This document shows, piece by piece, positions 1 through 8,359 of a DNA stretch of 64,000 nucleotides. The DNA lies in contig NZ_LGDG01000028.1 of NCBI RefSeq assembly GCF_001279775.1, forward strand, positions 62,001 to 126,000. The letters run 5' to 3'. A program made the translations under genes and the position numbers. The first letter of the stretch is position 1. The number at the start of each line of letters is the position of its first letter. Origin of the DNA: Streptomyces sp. MMG1533. GTDB lineage: Bacteria > Actinomycetota > Actinomycetes > Streptomycetales > Streptomycetaceae. The notes below the pieces were generated by a model. It made no database searches, had not been told where the DNA came from, and was given only the letters and a program-made list of their open reading frames with translations.

Positions 1-668
1 CGGTGATGTCCAACCCCATCCGGCCACCCTACGACGCCCCGCACCACGAGATCCGCCCGCTCCCGCGTCGTCGCGACCAGCTCGGCGTTGCGCTCGTCGC
101 TGCGCAGCACCCACGCCACCGCCTCCTCGTGGCCCTTGCCGAACTCCTCGTGCCGGGCGACCAGTCGTCGTACGCGCTCCTCCTCGTCGAGCTCGCAGAA
201 CCACACCTCGTCCAGCTCGGCCCGGACACGCGCCCACGCGCCCGTGTCCAGCAGCAGGTAGTTGCCCTCCGTCACCACCAGCCGGGCGGCGGGCGGCACC
301 GGGATCGCCGCCGCGACCGGCTGCTCCAGCACCCGTTCGAAGCCGGGCGCGTACACGATCTCGTCGTCGGACTCCGGGGAGCGCAGCCGCCGCAGCAGCG
401 CCGCGTACCCCGCCGCGTCGAAGGTGTCGGGCGCACCCTTGCGGTCGCGTCGGCCGAGCCGGTCGAGTTCGACGTCGGCGAGGTGGAAGCCGTCCATGGG
501 GACGTGCGCCACCCACGGGTCGGCGGCTCCGTTGAGCGCCCTTACGAGCTGCTCGGCGAGCGTCGTCTTGCCCGCGCCCGGACTGCCCGCGATGCCGAGC
601 AGCGCCCGGCGTCCGTGGCGGGTGAGGGCGTGGGCGCGGGTGAGGAGGTCGTCGAAGGTCAGCGGCAC
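1..668 (-). CDS. P-loop nucleoside/nucleotide kinase family protein (3' end outside window)
   Basis: The reading frame starts at a GTG (codon 666-668) and is still open at base 1, so about 222 residues are present and the C-terminus is cut by the window edge. A Walker A motif, GSPGAGKTT, lies at residues 28-36. Further on come HVPMDGFH and LVVTEGNYLL, which are typical of the uridine kinase/phosphoribulokinase-like 'nucleoside/nucleotide kinase family' of actinomycetes. These enzymes transfer phosphate from ATP to a small alcohol substrate in the cytoplasm; the substrate here cannot be read from sequence. It is divergent from the SnoaL-like gene at 753. Confidence 0.8.
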   Translation of the reverse strand, partial: MPLTFDDLLTRAHALTRHGRRALLGIAGSPGAGKTTLAEQLVRALNGAADPWVAHVPMDGFHLADVELDRLGRRDRKGAPDTFDAAGYAALLRRLRSPESDDEIVYAPGFERVLEQPVAAAIPVPPAARLVVTEGNYLLLDTGAWARVRAELDEVWFCELDEEERVRRLVARHEEFGKGHEEAVAWVLRSDERNAELVATTRERADLVVRGVVGWPDGVGHH

Positions 669-752
669 GCGTCCGAGTGTGTCACCCGGCGCCGAGTCGA
701 TGACTTCAGGTACGCAGGGCACTCTGGTCGGGAGGAGAGGAGGGAGCCGACC

Positions 753-1148
753 ATGTCCGACGACCAGGCGCAGATCCGCACCTTGATCACCAACTGGGCC
801 GAAGCCGTCCACCGGGGCGACCTCGACGGCGTCCTCGCCGACCATGCCGAGGACCTCGTGATGTTCGACGTACCGCCACCCCACGAGGGCATCCACGGCC
901 TCGCGGCCTACAGCGCGACCTGGCCGCCGTTCTTCGAGTGGCAGGCCCAGGGCGCCTGCTTCGACATCGAGACCCTCGACGTCACCGCCGGCACCGACGT
1001 CGCCTACGCCCACGCGCTGCTGCGATGCGCCTCACCGGAGGAACTCGCCGAGCACCCCACCGTGCGCCTGAGGCTGAGCTTCGGCCTGCGCAAGGAGCGG
1101 GGCCGCTGGCTGGTCGCCCACGAACACCACTCCTTCCCGCACGACTGA
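753..1148 (+). CDS. SnoaL-like / nuclear transport factor 2-fold protein
   Basis: A 131-residue protein. The ATG at 753 follows a purine-rich GGAGGAGAGGAGGGAG site; the frame stays open further upstream, but that part is antisense to the kinase. The pattern 'DQAQIRTLITNWAEAVHRGDLDGVLADHAEDLVMFDVPPP' is the classic N-terminal helix and first strand of the YybH/SnoaL-like NTF2 fold, ending in RWLVAHEHHS. Members are small alpha+beta barrels acting as cyclases, isomerases or ligand-binding proteins; no specific reaction can be assigned. Length is normal for the family. Confidence 0.85.
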   Translation: MSDDQAQIRTLITNWAEAVHRGDLDGVLADHAEDLVMFDVPPPHEGIHGLAAYSATWPPFFEWQAQGACFDIETLDVTAGTDVAYAHALLRCASPEELAEHPTVRLRLSFGLRKERGRWLVAHEHHSFPHD

Positions 1149-1247
1149 CCTCCGGCGCGCAGGAGGGCGTGAGAATGTGACGTGAAACGCGCCCAGTGTG
1201 GCGTGCCCCACCCGCTGGAAGCCCTCTCCCGGGGAACCGTGTCCTGT

Positions 1248-1985
1248 ATGACGGAGCTCGGTCTTCCCGCAGACATCCAGGCCTGCCTCTTCGACCTCGA
1301 CGGTGTGGTCACCAAGACGGCCGTCGTGCACGCGGCCGCCTGGAAGGAGATCTTCGACGCGTTCCTGCGCGCACGCGAGGGCGAGCACTTCCGGCCGTTC
1401 GGCGACGCCGACTACGACGAGTACGTCGACGGACGCCCCCGAGCCGACGGCGTCCGCACCTTCCTCGCCTCCCGCGGCATCGAACTGCCCGAAGGCGACT
1501 GGGGCGACCCACCGGACGCCCTGACGGTCAATGGCCTGGGCAACCGCAAGAACGGTCTGGTGCTGGAGAAGATCCGCACCGACGGCGTCGAGGCCTACGA
1601 CGGCACGCTGCGCTACCTCGAGGCGGTCCGCGCGCAGGGCCTGCGCACGGCGATCGTCTCCTCCAGTGCCAACTGCCGCGACGTTCTGCGCGCCATCGAC
1701 GCCGAGGACTTCTTCGACGTGCGCGTCGACGGCGTGGTGGCCGCCGAGCGGAAACTGCCGGGCAAGCCGCACCCCGACACCTTCCTGGCCGCCGCCCACG
1801 ACCTGGGCGTCGAGCCCTCGCGCTGTGCCGTCTTCGAGGACGCCCTGGCCGGCATGGACGCGGGCCGCTCCGGTCACTTCGGATACGTCGTCGGCGTCGA
1901 CCGGGTCGGACAGACCGACGCCCTGTACGCGCACGGAGCGAACCTCGTCGTGAAGGACCTGGCCGAACTGGGAGGCAAGGCGTGA
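1248..1985 (+). CDS. HAD-superfamily hydrolase, beta-phosphoglucomutase-like
   Basis: About 245 residues from ATG 1248; an in-frame GTG at 1239 and another at 1182 (15 nt after AGGAGG) are alternatives. HAD motif I is FDLDG with D16 and D18, motif II is the IVSSSANC loop, motif III is the lysine in GKPHPDTF, and motif IV is VFEDALAGMDAG, in the order of subfamily I phosphohexomutases. These isomerise beta-glucose-1-phosphate to glucose-6-phosphate. The stop overlaps the start of the GH65 gene (GTGA), so the two are translationally coupled. The pairing fits: GH65 phosphorolysis releases beta-glucose-1-phosphate, which this enzyme would convert for glycolysis. Confidence 0.9.
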   Translation: MTELGLPADIQACLFDLDGVVTKTAVVHAAAWKEIFDAFLRAREGEHFRPFGDADYDEYVDGRPRADGVRTFLASRGIELPEGDWGDPPDALTVNGLGNRKNGLVLEKIRTDGVEAYDGTLRYLEAVRAQGLRTAIVSSSANCRDVLRAIDAEDFFDVRVDGVVAAERKLPGKPHPDTFLAAAHDLGVEPSRCAVFEDALAGMDAGRSGHFGYVVGVDRVGQTDALYAHGANLVVKDLAELGGKA

Positions 1986-4336
1986 TCACCCACAGGGCGT
2001 ACACCGTCGAACCCTGGGCCGTGCGCGAGACCGCCCTCAACCTCGACGTCCTCGCCCAGAGCGAGTCCGTGTTCGCACTGTCCAACGGCCATGTCGGCTG
2101 GCGCGGCAACCTCGACGAGGGCGAACCGCACGGCCTGCCCGGCTCCTACCTCAACGGCGTGCACGAACTGCACCCACTGCCCTACGCCGAGGCCGGCTAC
2201 GGCTACCCGGAATCCGGCCAGACCGTCATCAACGTCACCAACGGCAAGGTGCTGCGGCTGCTGGTCGACGACGAACCGTTCGACCTGCGCTACGGCCGGC
2301 TCGTCGCCCACGAACGAACTCTGGACCTGCGCCGGGGGGTGCTGGAGCGCACCTGCGAGTGGATCTCCCCGGCCGGGTCCCGGGTACGGGTGCGCTCGAC
2401 GCGGCTGGTCTCCCTCACCCAGCGGGCGATCGCGGCCGTGGCATACGAGGTGGAGCCCGTCGACAGCCGGACGCGCGTGGTGATCCAGTCGGAACTCGTC
2501 GCCAACGAGAGCCTGCCCGAGCCGAACGGCGACCCGCGTGCCGCCCGGGCCCTGAAGTCGCCGCTGGAACCCGAGGAGGACTTCGCCGTCGGCTCCCGGC
2601 TGCGCCTGGTGCACCGGACCCGCCGCAGCGGCTTCCGGGTGGCCGTGGCCGCCGACCACGTCATCGACGGACCCGAGCGGACCACGACGGACAGCGAGAG
2701 CAACGTGGACGTGTCCCGGCTGACCGTCACCTCCGTCCTGGAACCCGGACAGCGGCTGCGCGTCGAGAAGCTCGTCGCCCACGGCTGGTCCGGCGCCCGC
2801 TCCCGGCCCGCGATGAGCGACCAGGTCGAGGCGGCGCTGGCGGCCGCCGCGCACAGCGGCTGGCAGGGCCTGCTGGACGAACAGCGGGCCCACCTCGACG
2901 ACTTCTGGGCCCGTGCCGACGTCGAGGTGGACGGCGACGAGGAGATCCAGCAGGCCGTCCGCTTCGCCCTCTTCCACGTCCTGCAGGCCGGCGCCCGCGC
3001 CGAACAACGGGCCATCCCCGCCAAGGGGTTGACCGGCTCCGGCTATGACGGCCATGCCTTCTGGGACACCGAGACCTTCGTCCTGCCGCTGCTCACGTAC
3101 ACCGCGCCCGACTCCGTCGCCGAGGCGTTGCGCTGGCGGCAGAGCACCCTGCCCGCCGCCCGGGAGCGTGCGGCCCAACTCGGCCTCGGCGGCGCGGCGT
3201 TCCCCTGGCGGACCATCGAGGGCTCGGAAGGGTCCGCGTACTGGCCCGCCGGCACCGCCGCCTTCCACGTGAACGCCGCCATAGCCGACGCCGTGGTGCG
3301 CTACACGGAGGCCACCGGCGACTCCCGCTTCGAACGCGACACCGGCCTCGAACTCCTGGTGGAGACGGCACGCCTGTGGCGCTCGCTCGGCCATCACGAC
3401 CATCACGGCGTCTTCCACATCGACGGCGTCACCGGCCCCGACGAGTACAGCGCGGTCGCCGACGACAACCTGTACACCAACCTCATGGCCCGGGCGAACC
3501 TCCTGTCCGCCGCCGAGGCCTGCGAACGCCACCCGGAAGAGGCGGCCCGCCTCGGTGTCGACGAGGAGGAGAGCGCCGCCTGGCGGGACGCCGCCGATGC
3601 CGTCCACATTCCCTACAACGACGAACTCGGCGTCCACGAACAGCATGCCGGTTTCACCCGGTACCAGCGCTGGGACTTCGCCGGCACGAGCGCCGACCAG
3701 TACCCGCTGCTCCTGCACTTCCCCTACTTCGACCTCTACCGCAAGCAGGTCGTCAAGCAGGCGGACCTGGTCCTGGCGATGTACATGTGCAGCGGTTGGT
3801 TCGAGGAGTTCAACGACGAGGAGCAGATCGCCCGCAACTTCGCCTACTACGAGCCGCTGACCGTACGGGACTCCTCGCTCTCGGCATGCTGCCAGGCGGT
3901 CGTCGCCGCCCAGGCCGGCCATCTCGGCCTCGCCTACGAGTACACCGCCGAGGCGGCGCTCATGGACCTCGCCGACCTGGAGCAGAACACCCGCGACGGA
4001 CTGCACATCGCCTCCCTCGCCGGTACGTGGACGGCCCTGGTCGCCGGGTTCGGCGGCCTGCGCCGCGACGGCGACTCGCTCCGGTTCGCGCCACGCCTGC
4101 CCGACAGGTTCAGCCGCCTGGCCTTCACGGTCCAACTCCTGGGCCGCCGCCTGCGTGTGGAGATCGGCCCGGACAAGGCCACGTACACCCTGGTCTCCGG
4201 CGACCCCCTGACGATCCGCCACCACGGCAACTCCCTGACCGTGAACGGCGACGGCCCCGTGGTCCGCCCCGTCCCCTTCCAGAAGACGCGCCCCGCCCCC
4301 GAACAGCCCCCGCACCGCAGCCCCAACACCCGCTGA
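1982..4336 (+). CDS. Glycoside hydrolase family 65 protein (maltose/trehalose/kojibiose phosphorylase type)
   Basis: 784 residues from a GTG that overlaps the upstream TGA. The N-terminal beta-sandwich domain (about 1-270) is followed by the (alpha/alpha)6 catalytic barrel containing GPDEY; its glutamate, about residue 488, is the general acid of GH65. The barrel also has the phosphate-site and barrel signatures around SGYDGHAFWDTE and TADQYPLLLHFPYFDLYRKQVVKQAD-like sequence. Family members phosphorolyse alpha-glucobioses (maltose, trehalose, kojibiose, nigerose) to beta-glucose-1-phosphate; the linkage preference cannot be decided here. It is coupled to the phosphoglucomutase-like gene upstream. 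It lacks a signal peptide and is therefore cytoplasmic. Confidence 0.9.
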   Translation: MITHRAYTVEPWAVRETALNLDVLAQSESVFALSNGHVGWRGNLDEGEPHGLPGSYLNGVHELHPLPYAEAGYGYPESGQTVINVTNGKVLRLLVDDEPFDLRYGRLVAHERTLDLRRGVLERTCEWISPAGSRVRVRSTRLVSLTQRAIAAVAYEVEPVDSRTRVVIQSELVANESLPEPNGDPRAARALKSPLEPEEDFAVGSRLRLVHRTRRSGFRVAVAADHVIDGPERTTTDSESNVDVSRLTVTSVLEPGQRLRVEKLVAHGWSGARSRPAMSDQVEAALAAAAHSGWQGLLDEQRAHLDDFWARADVEVDGDEEIQQAVRFALFHVLQAGARAEQRAIPAKGLTGSGYDGHAFWDTETFVLPLLTYTAPDSVAEALRWRQSTLPAARERAAQLGLGGAAFPWRTIEGSEGSAYWPAGTAAFHVNAAIADAVVRYTEATGDSRFERDTGLELLVETARLWRSLGHHDHHGVFHIDGVTGPDEYSAVADDNLYTNLMARANLLSAAEACERHPEEAARLGVDEEESAAWRDAADAVHIPYNDELGVHEQHAGFTRYQRWDFAGTSADQYPLLLHFPYFDLYRKQVVKQADLVLAMYMCSGWFEEFNDEEQIARNFAYYEPLTVRDSSLSACCQAVVAAQAGHLGLAYEYTAEAALMDLADLEQNTRDGLHIASLAGTWTALVAGFGGLRRDGDSLRFAPRLPDRFSRLAFTVQLLGRRLRVEIGPDKATYTLVSGDPLTIRHHGNSLTVNGDGPVVRPVPFQKTRPAPEQPPHRSPNTR

Positions 4337-4802
4337 CCGCACGGGAGTCCAACCGGACGGTCGAGCGGCATCCGCCACACCCGGCGCTGCCCGCGCCCGG
4401 CATCACCTTCACGTCGTTCGTGCCGTCCCTGGGGGCTCTCCCTGCTCGCCGAGGTGCGCGACACGACCAGCCGGACCCCGGCCGGCGCCGGCCGGGGCCT
4501 CGGCCGGCTGGGCGGTCTGACCTCATCGGCTCGCACGTCCCCGCCGGCGTGCTGCCCGTCGCGGTCGGCCGCCTCAGTGGCGCGGTGGGGCTGTCCGCGG
4601 CGACGACCGCGTTCGCCGCGACGCCCGCCGCCGAGGGGCCGGCGGGCGCACTGTTCGTGGCCCGCAGGACGGCCGACCGACCCGCGGGGGAGGGAGCTTC
4701 AGGCACCTGGCCGAACTTGATCCTGCACACCGGTCCGAAGAAGGTTAGTTTGGCCATGTTTTCAAGGTTTTCCATGTTCCATGCAGGGGTGAAGGGTGGA
4801 CG
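4337..4802. other. 466-bp interval without a supportable gene; AT-richer leader before the membrane glycosyltransferase
   Basis: Several frames stay open through this interval, but none shows convincing protein character; translations are arginine/proline-rich or short hydrophobic scraps. The last 60 bases (about 4741-4790) are unusually AT-rich for this genome and carry repeated CCATGTT/CCATG words and TTTTC runs immediately before the ATG at 4803. They probably hold the promoter of the 4803 gene, although no clear -35/-10 pair with good spacing was found. It may also include a decayed gene. Confidence 0.5.
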
Positions 4803-6302
4803 ATGGCCCACGGCACGAACGCCATGCTCGCCGGTACGCGACGCGGCGAACCGGCGCCCGTGCCCGGGGCGTCCTGGCGCACGCGCGGCGAGTGGCTGCT
4901 CGCGGCCGTGGCCGCAGCCTTCACACTCGCCCAACTGCTCCTCGTCCGCCCGGGCATGGGCCTCGGCTGGGACGAGACGGTGTACGTCAGCCAGGTCGGC
5001 ACCCAGGCGCCGGCGACCTTCTTCAGCGCACCGCGCGCCCGGGGCGTCTCCCTGCTGGTCGCGCCGATCGCGTCCTGGTCGACCTCCACGGAACTGCTGC
5101 GCGTCTACCTCGCCCTGCTCTCCGGCCTGGGCCTCTACCTGGCCCTGCGCGTGTGGCGCGGCCTGTTCCCGGCCCGGGTCCTGGCCCTGGCCGGCGCGCT
5201 CTTCGCCTCCTTGTGGATCACGCTCTTCTACGGTCCGCAGGCCATGCCCAACTACTGGGTCGCGATCGGCGCCCTGGTCGGCACCGGCTGCTTCCTGCGC
5301 GCCCGCGCCGACCGCCTCGACCGGGCAGCACTGTGGGGCGTGGCCGCGGGCGCCGCGCTCATGGCGTGGATGCGGCCCACCGACGCCGTGTGGGTCACGC
5401 TGCCGCTGCTCGTCCTCGTGGCGGCGGCCCGCCGGTGGCGGCTCGCGGTCGCGCTCCTCGGCGGCCTCGTCGCGGGCGCGGCGGAGTGGGTGATCGAGGC
5501 GTACGCCGGCTTCGGCGGCCTGGGCCGACGGCTGTCCGAGGCCTCCGACATCCAGGGCGGACTCGGATGGCATCTCGCCGTCGACGACCAACTGCGCAGC
5601 CTGATCGGACGGACCCTGTGCCGTCCGTGCACCGGACCGATGCCCAACCCGGCGGTCATGTCCTGGTGGTTCGTCCTGCCCCTGCTCGCCGCCGTCGGCC
5701 TGGTGGGCGCGGTACGGGCCCGCCGCACCGCGCCCACGCTGCTGCCGCTGGTCTGTGCCACGACGGCCGCCGTGCCGTACCTGTTCATGATCGGATACGC
5801 GGCCCCCCGCTTTCTGCTGCCCGCCTACGCGCTGCTCGCGATCCCGGTCGCCGACGCCCTGTTCCACCTGGTCACCACGCCGGCCGGCCGGTGGCGTCCG
5901 GTGGCGGCGGCGCTGGTCGCAGTCGGGCTGGCCGGGCATCTGGCGGTGCAGTACGCGGTCCTGGACCACACCGTGGACCGCACCACCGCCGACCACCGCG
6001 ACTGGGCCCGCACCGCCGCCGACCTGCACCGGCTGGGCGTCCGCCCGCCCTGCCTGCTCACCGGCCTGGAGGCCCTCCCCGTCGGCTACTACACCGGCTG
6101 CTCCTCGGCGGCGACACGCGGCCCCAACGCCAACAGCACCCGGGCGGACATCCGGCGCACCGCCAGCCGCATGCCGACCGCCGTCCTCACCCGGCCCGGC
6201 GGCACGCCGCCCTCGTACGCCCGCGACTGGGAGACGCACCGATCCGCGGGACTGGACCTGCACATCGCGCCGGCGCCGGACCGCCGGGACGGGCCCGCAT
6301 GA
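4803..6302 (+). CDS. Polytopic membrane glycosyltransferase-like protein (GT-C fold, ArnT/PMT type)
   Basis: 499 residues. A first membrane helix at about 31-48 is followed by a periplasmic loop with the acidic pair in GWDETVYV (D57, E58), the hallmark of GT-C polyprenyl-phosphate-sugar-dependent transferases. At least eight more hydrophobic segments follow (for example VLALAGALFASLWITLF and the VAAALVAVGLAGHLAVQYAV region), and there is a C-terminal extracytoplasmic domain with Cys residues. The likely role is transfer of a sugar from a lipid carrier outside the membrane. The stop overlaps the start of the flippase-like gene (ATGA), supporting a joint role in cell-envelope glycoconjugate assembly. 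Confidence 0.75.
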   Translation: MAHGTNAMLAGTRRGEPAPVPGASWRTRGEWLLAAVAAAFTLAQLLLVRPGMGLGWDETVYVSQVGTQAPATFFSAPRARGVSLLVAPIASWSTSTELLRVYLALLSGLGLYLALRVWRGLFPARVLALAGALFASLWITLFYGPQAMPNYWVAIGALVGTGCFLRARADRLDRAALWGVAAGAALMAWMRPTDAVWVTLPLLVLVAAARRWRLAVALLGGLVAGAAEWVIEAYAGFGGLGRRLSEASDIQGGLGWHLAVDDQLRSLIGRTLCRPCTGPMPNPAVMSWWFVLPLLAAVGLVGAVRARRTAPTLLPLVCATTAAVPYLFMIGYAAPRFLLPAYALLAIPVADALFHLVTTPAGRWRPVAAALVAVGLAGHLAVQYAVLDHTVDRTTADHRDWARTAADLHRLGVRPPCLLTGLEALPVGYYTGCSSAATRGPNANSTRADIRRTASRMPTAVLTRPGGTPPSYARDWETHRSAGLDLHIAPAPDRRDGPA

Positions 6303-6365
6303 CGTCCGAGCAGATCGCCGGCGCCGGACCGCCGGGACGGACCCGTACGACGTCCGAGCAGACCG
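6270..6365. repeat. 48-bp direct tandem duplication at the glycosyltransferase/flippase junction
   Basis: Two near-identical 48-bp units (6270-6317 and 6318-6365), each beginning CCGGCGCCGGACCGCCGGGA and running through ACGTCCGAGCAGA. The period is a multiple of three, so the N-terminus of the downstream protein shows an in-frame repeat (TSEQIAGAG / TSEQTALAP). The second unit differs at the start codon position (ATGACG against ACGACG). Confidence 0.9.
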
Positions 6366-7288
6366 CCCTCGCACCCACCCGAAGACGCGCCTGCCGGCAC
6401 ACCGTTCTCGCCGTCACAGTGCTGGTGGTGGCCGTCTGTCTGGCCCTGCGTCACCGGGTCCTGCTGGAGAGCGGCGCCCTGCGGCTCGCCGTGGCCGACC
6501 GGGGCTGGCTGCTGGTCGGTGCCACGGCGGCGGGCGCGACCTGGCTGTGTGCGGCGCTCGCCCAACAGGGCGCCGTGACCCGGCGGTTGCCCCCGGGACC
6601 TCTCGTGGCCACGCAGTTCGCCGCCTCCGCCGCCAACCACGTCCTGCCCGCCGGGCTCGGCGCGGGCGCGGTGAGCCTGCGCTTCCTCATGCGCTGCGGG
6701 ATGACGGCCGGCCGCTCGGTGACCGCGGTCGTGGTCAAGGCCGCCGCCGGCGGGATCGCGCGGGGCGCCCTGATCGCCGTACTCGCCACCGCCTGCCCGG
6801 GCGTCCTGCGGATCCCGCCCGGCTGGGGCGGATGGGCGGCCGTCGTCGGCACGGTTCTCGGCGCCACCGTCCTGCTGGGCATCCGGCTGTGGCCGCGATG
6901 CCGGCGCGCCCTCGGCATGGTGGTGACGGACATCAGGGCCGTCCACGCGCTACCGCGGCGGGCGGCGGCCCTGTGGGGCGGCTCACTGGCGTTCGCCCTG
7001 CTGCACGCCCTCGTGCTGATCGCCGTCACCCGAGCCGTCGCGCTGCCGCTGGCCCCGGCCCTGGTGGCCCTGCTCTACCTCGCCGCGAGCTGCGCCGCCG
7101 CCCTGCTGCCCACCCCGGGCGGCCTCGGCTCCCTCGACGCCGCGCTCGGCCTCGGCCTCGCCGCCGCCGGAGCACCGCCGGCCGCGGCCGCCTCCGCCGT
7201 GCTCGGCTACCGCCTCCTGACCGTGTGGCTCCCGCTGGTCCCGGGACTGCTCGTGCTCGGGATCCTGATCCGGCGCAAGGCGCTGTGA
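6299..7288 (+). CDS. Lysylphosphatidylglycerol synthase-TM / UPF0104-type integral membrane protein
   Basis: 329 residues from the ATG that overlaps the previous stop. The first roughly 25 residues come from a 48-bp duplication and are probably dispensable. Then come about seven to eight hydrophobic helices, the conserved AANHVLPAGLGAG motif (about residues 110-125) and LLPTPGGLGSLDA near the C-terminus. These are diagnostic of the AglD/YbhN/MprF-TM flippase-like family, whose members move lipid-linked substrates or accompany glycosyltransferases. No synthase (GNAT-like) domain is present. The context with the GT-C-like neighbour suggests envelope glycolipid or polymer biogenesis. Confidence 0.8.
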   Translation: MTSEQIAGAGPPGRTRTTSEQTALAPTRRRACRHTVLAVTVLVVAVCLALRHRVLLESGALRLAVADRGWLLVGATAAGATWLCAALAQQGAVTRRLPPGPLVATQFAASAANHVLPAGLGAGAVSLRFLMRCGMTAGRSVTAVVVKAAAGGIARGALIAVLATACPGVLRIPPGWGGWAAVVGTVLGATVLLGIRLWPRCRRALGMVVTDIRAVHALPRRAAALWGGSLAFALLHALVLIAVTRAVALPLAPALVALLYLAASCAAALLPTPGGLGSLDAALGLGLAAAGAPPAAAASAVLGYRLLTVWLPLVPGLLVLGILIRRKAL

Positions 7289-7360
7289 GGCGACCGGCGT
7301 TTCCCGTCCGCCCGCATCTGGTAGGAGTCCGATTGTCGGCCGGAGACGAGGGGGAATGCC

Positions 7361-8215
7361 ATGACGTGGAACGAGAACGACGGGCGGTTGGGGGAGGAGT
7401 TCTTCACTCCCGGGTCGTCGTCCTTCGCCGAGTTCCTGGCCGCGCACCGCCCGGAACTTCTGAGCACCCGCCGCGTCCTCCCGGACGGCGTGGTCGCCGC
7501 ACCCGACCAGGTTCCGCACGGCACCACCGTGCTCGCCCTCGCCTACCGCGACGGCGTGATGATCGCCGGCGACCGCCGGGCCACCATGGGCAACCTCATC
7601 GCCCAGCGCGACCTGGAGAAGGTGCACCCCGCGGACGACTACTCGGCGGTCGCCTTCGCCGGCACCGTCGGACTCGCGCTGGACATGGTGAAGCTGTACC
7701 AGGTCGAGCTGACGCACTTCGAGAAGATCGAGGGCACGCCGATGACCCTCAACGCGAAGGCGCGCCGCCTGGCCGGCATGATCCGGCAGAACCTCGGCCA
7801 GGCCATGCAGGGCCTCGCCGTCGTACCGCTCCTCACCGGCTACGACCCTTCCGCCCCCGAGGGGGAGCGGGGCCGCATCTTCAGCTTCGATGTCGCCGGT
7901 GGCCTGTACGAGAAGACCGACTTCCACGCCGAGGGCTCCGGATCGCCTTACGCCCGGGGCGCGTTGAAGAAGCTGTTCCACAAGGGCATGGAGCGGCGCG
8001 AGGCCGCCCTGGCCGCGCTCCAGGCGCTGTACGACGCGGCCGACGACGACTCCGCGACCGGCGGCCCCGACATCAGCCGCCGGATCTTCCCCATCGTGTC
8101 GGTCATCACCGAGGACGGCTTCGAGCGGCTGACCGAACCGGAGACCGAGGAACTGAGCCGGGAGATGGTCGAACAGCGCAGCAGTCGGCCTGACGGACCC
8201 AACGCGACGCCGTGA
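7361..8215 (+). CDS. prcB: Proteasome beta subunit paralogue (stand-alone)
   Basis: 284 residues with a propeptide ending HG just before the processed N-terminus T55 (HGTTVLAL). Counting the mature protein from that Thr gives D17 (in AGDRRATMG) and K33 (in RDLEKV), exactly the N-terminal-nucleophile catalytic triad of 20S beta subunits. SGSPYARGALKK and ALYDAADDDSATGGPD match the C-terminal half of actinobacterial PrcB. It is about the normal length. No prcA, pup, dop, mpa/arc or pafA lies within the window, so this is not the canonical prcBA locus. By memory the sequence is diverged from canonical streptomycete PrcB, hence probably a second copy. Confidence 0.92.
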   Translation: MTWNENDGRLGEEFFTPGSSSFAEFLAAHRPELLSTRRVLPDGVVAAPDQVPHGTTVLALAYRDGVMIAGDRRATMGNLIAQRDLEKVHPADDYSAVAFAGTVGLALDMVKLYQVELTHFEKIEGTPMTLNAKARRLAGMIRQNLGQAMQGLAVVPLLTGYDPSAPEGERGRIFSFDVAGGLYEKTDFHAEGSGSPYARGALKKLFHKGMERREAALAALQALYDAADDDSATGGPDISRRIFPIVSVITEDGFERLTEPETEELSREMVEQRSSRPDGPNATP

Positions 8216-8359
8216 CCCGCGGCAGCGCCTGACAGGGAGCTTTCCCCACTCGTGGTGAAGACCTGTCACGGGCTTTACTGCACATGACTTGCAGCTGCCG
8301 GAGGATGGCACAAGGCTGCTCGATGCGGCCGTACGACCGAAAGAAAGATCCTCCTCCCG

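Noticed and set aside
3..752. Plus-strand open frame joined to the SnoaL gene
   Set aside because: It is antisense to the P-loop kinase and only the part from ATG 753 has a ribosome-binding site and family resemblance.
1874..4378. Long minus-strand frame opposite GH65 (834 residues)
   Set aside because: The translation is Gly/Ala/Val/Arg-rich noise typical of GC-rich antisense; the plus strand has clear GH65 motifs.
4454..4720. Possible small gene in the 4337-4802 gap
   Set aside because: Arg/Pro-rich translation with no start signal or domain; probably non-coding or decayed sequence.
8216..8359. Cobalamin riboswitch or Nur box before the Ni/Co permease
   Set aside because: No recognisable B12-box or paired nickel-regulator half-sites could be found; the leader is short.
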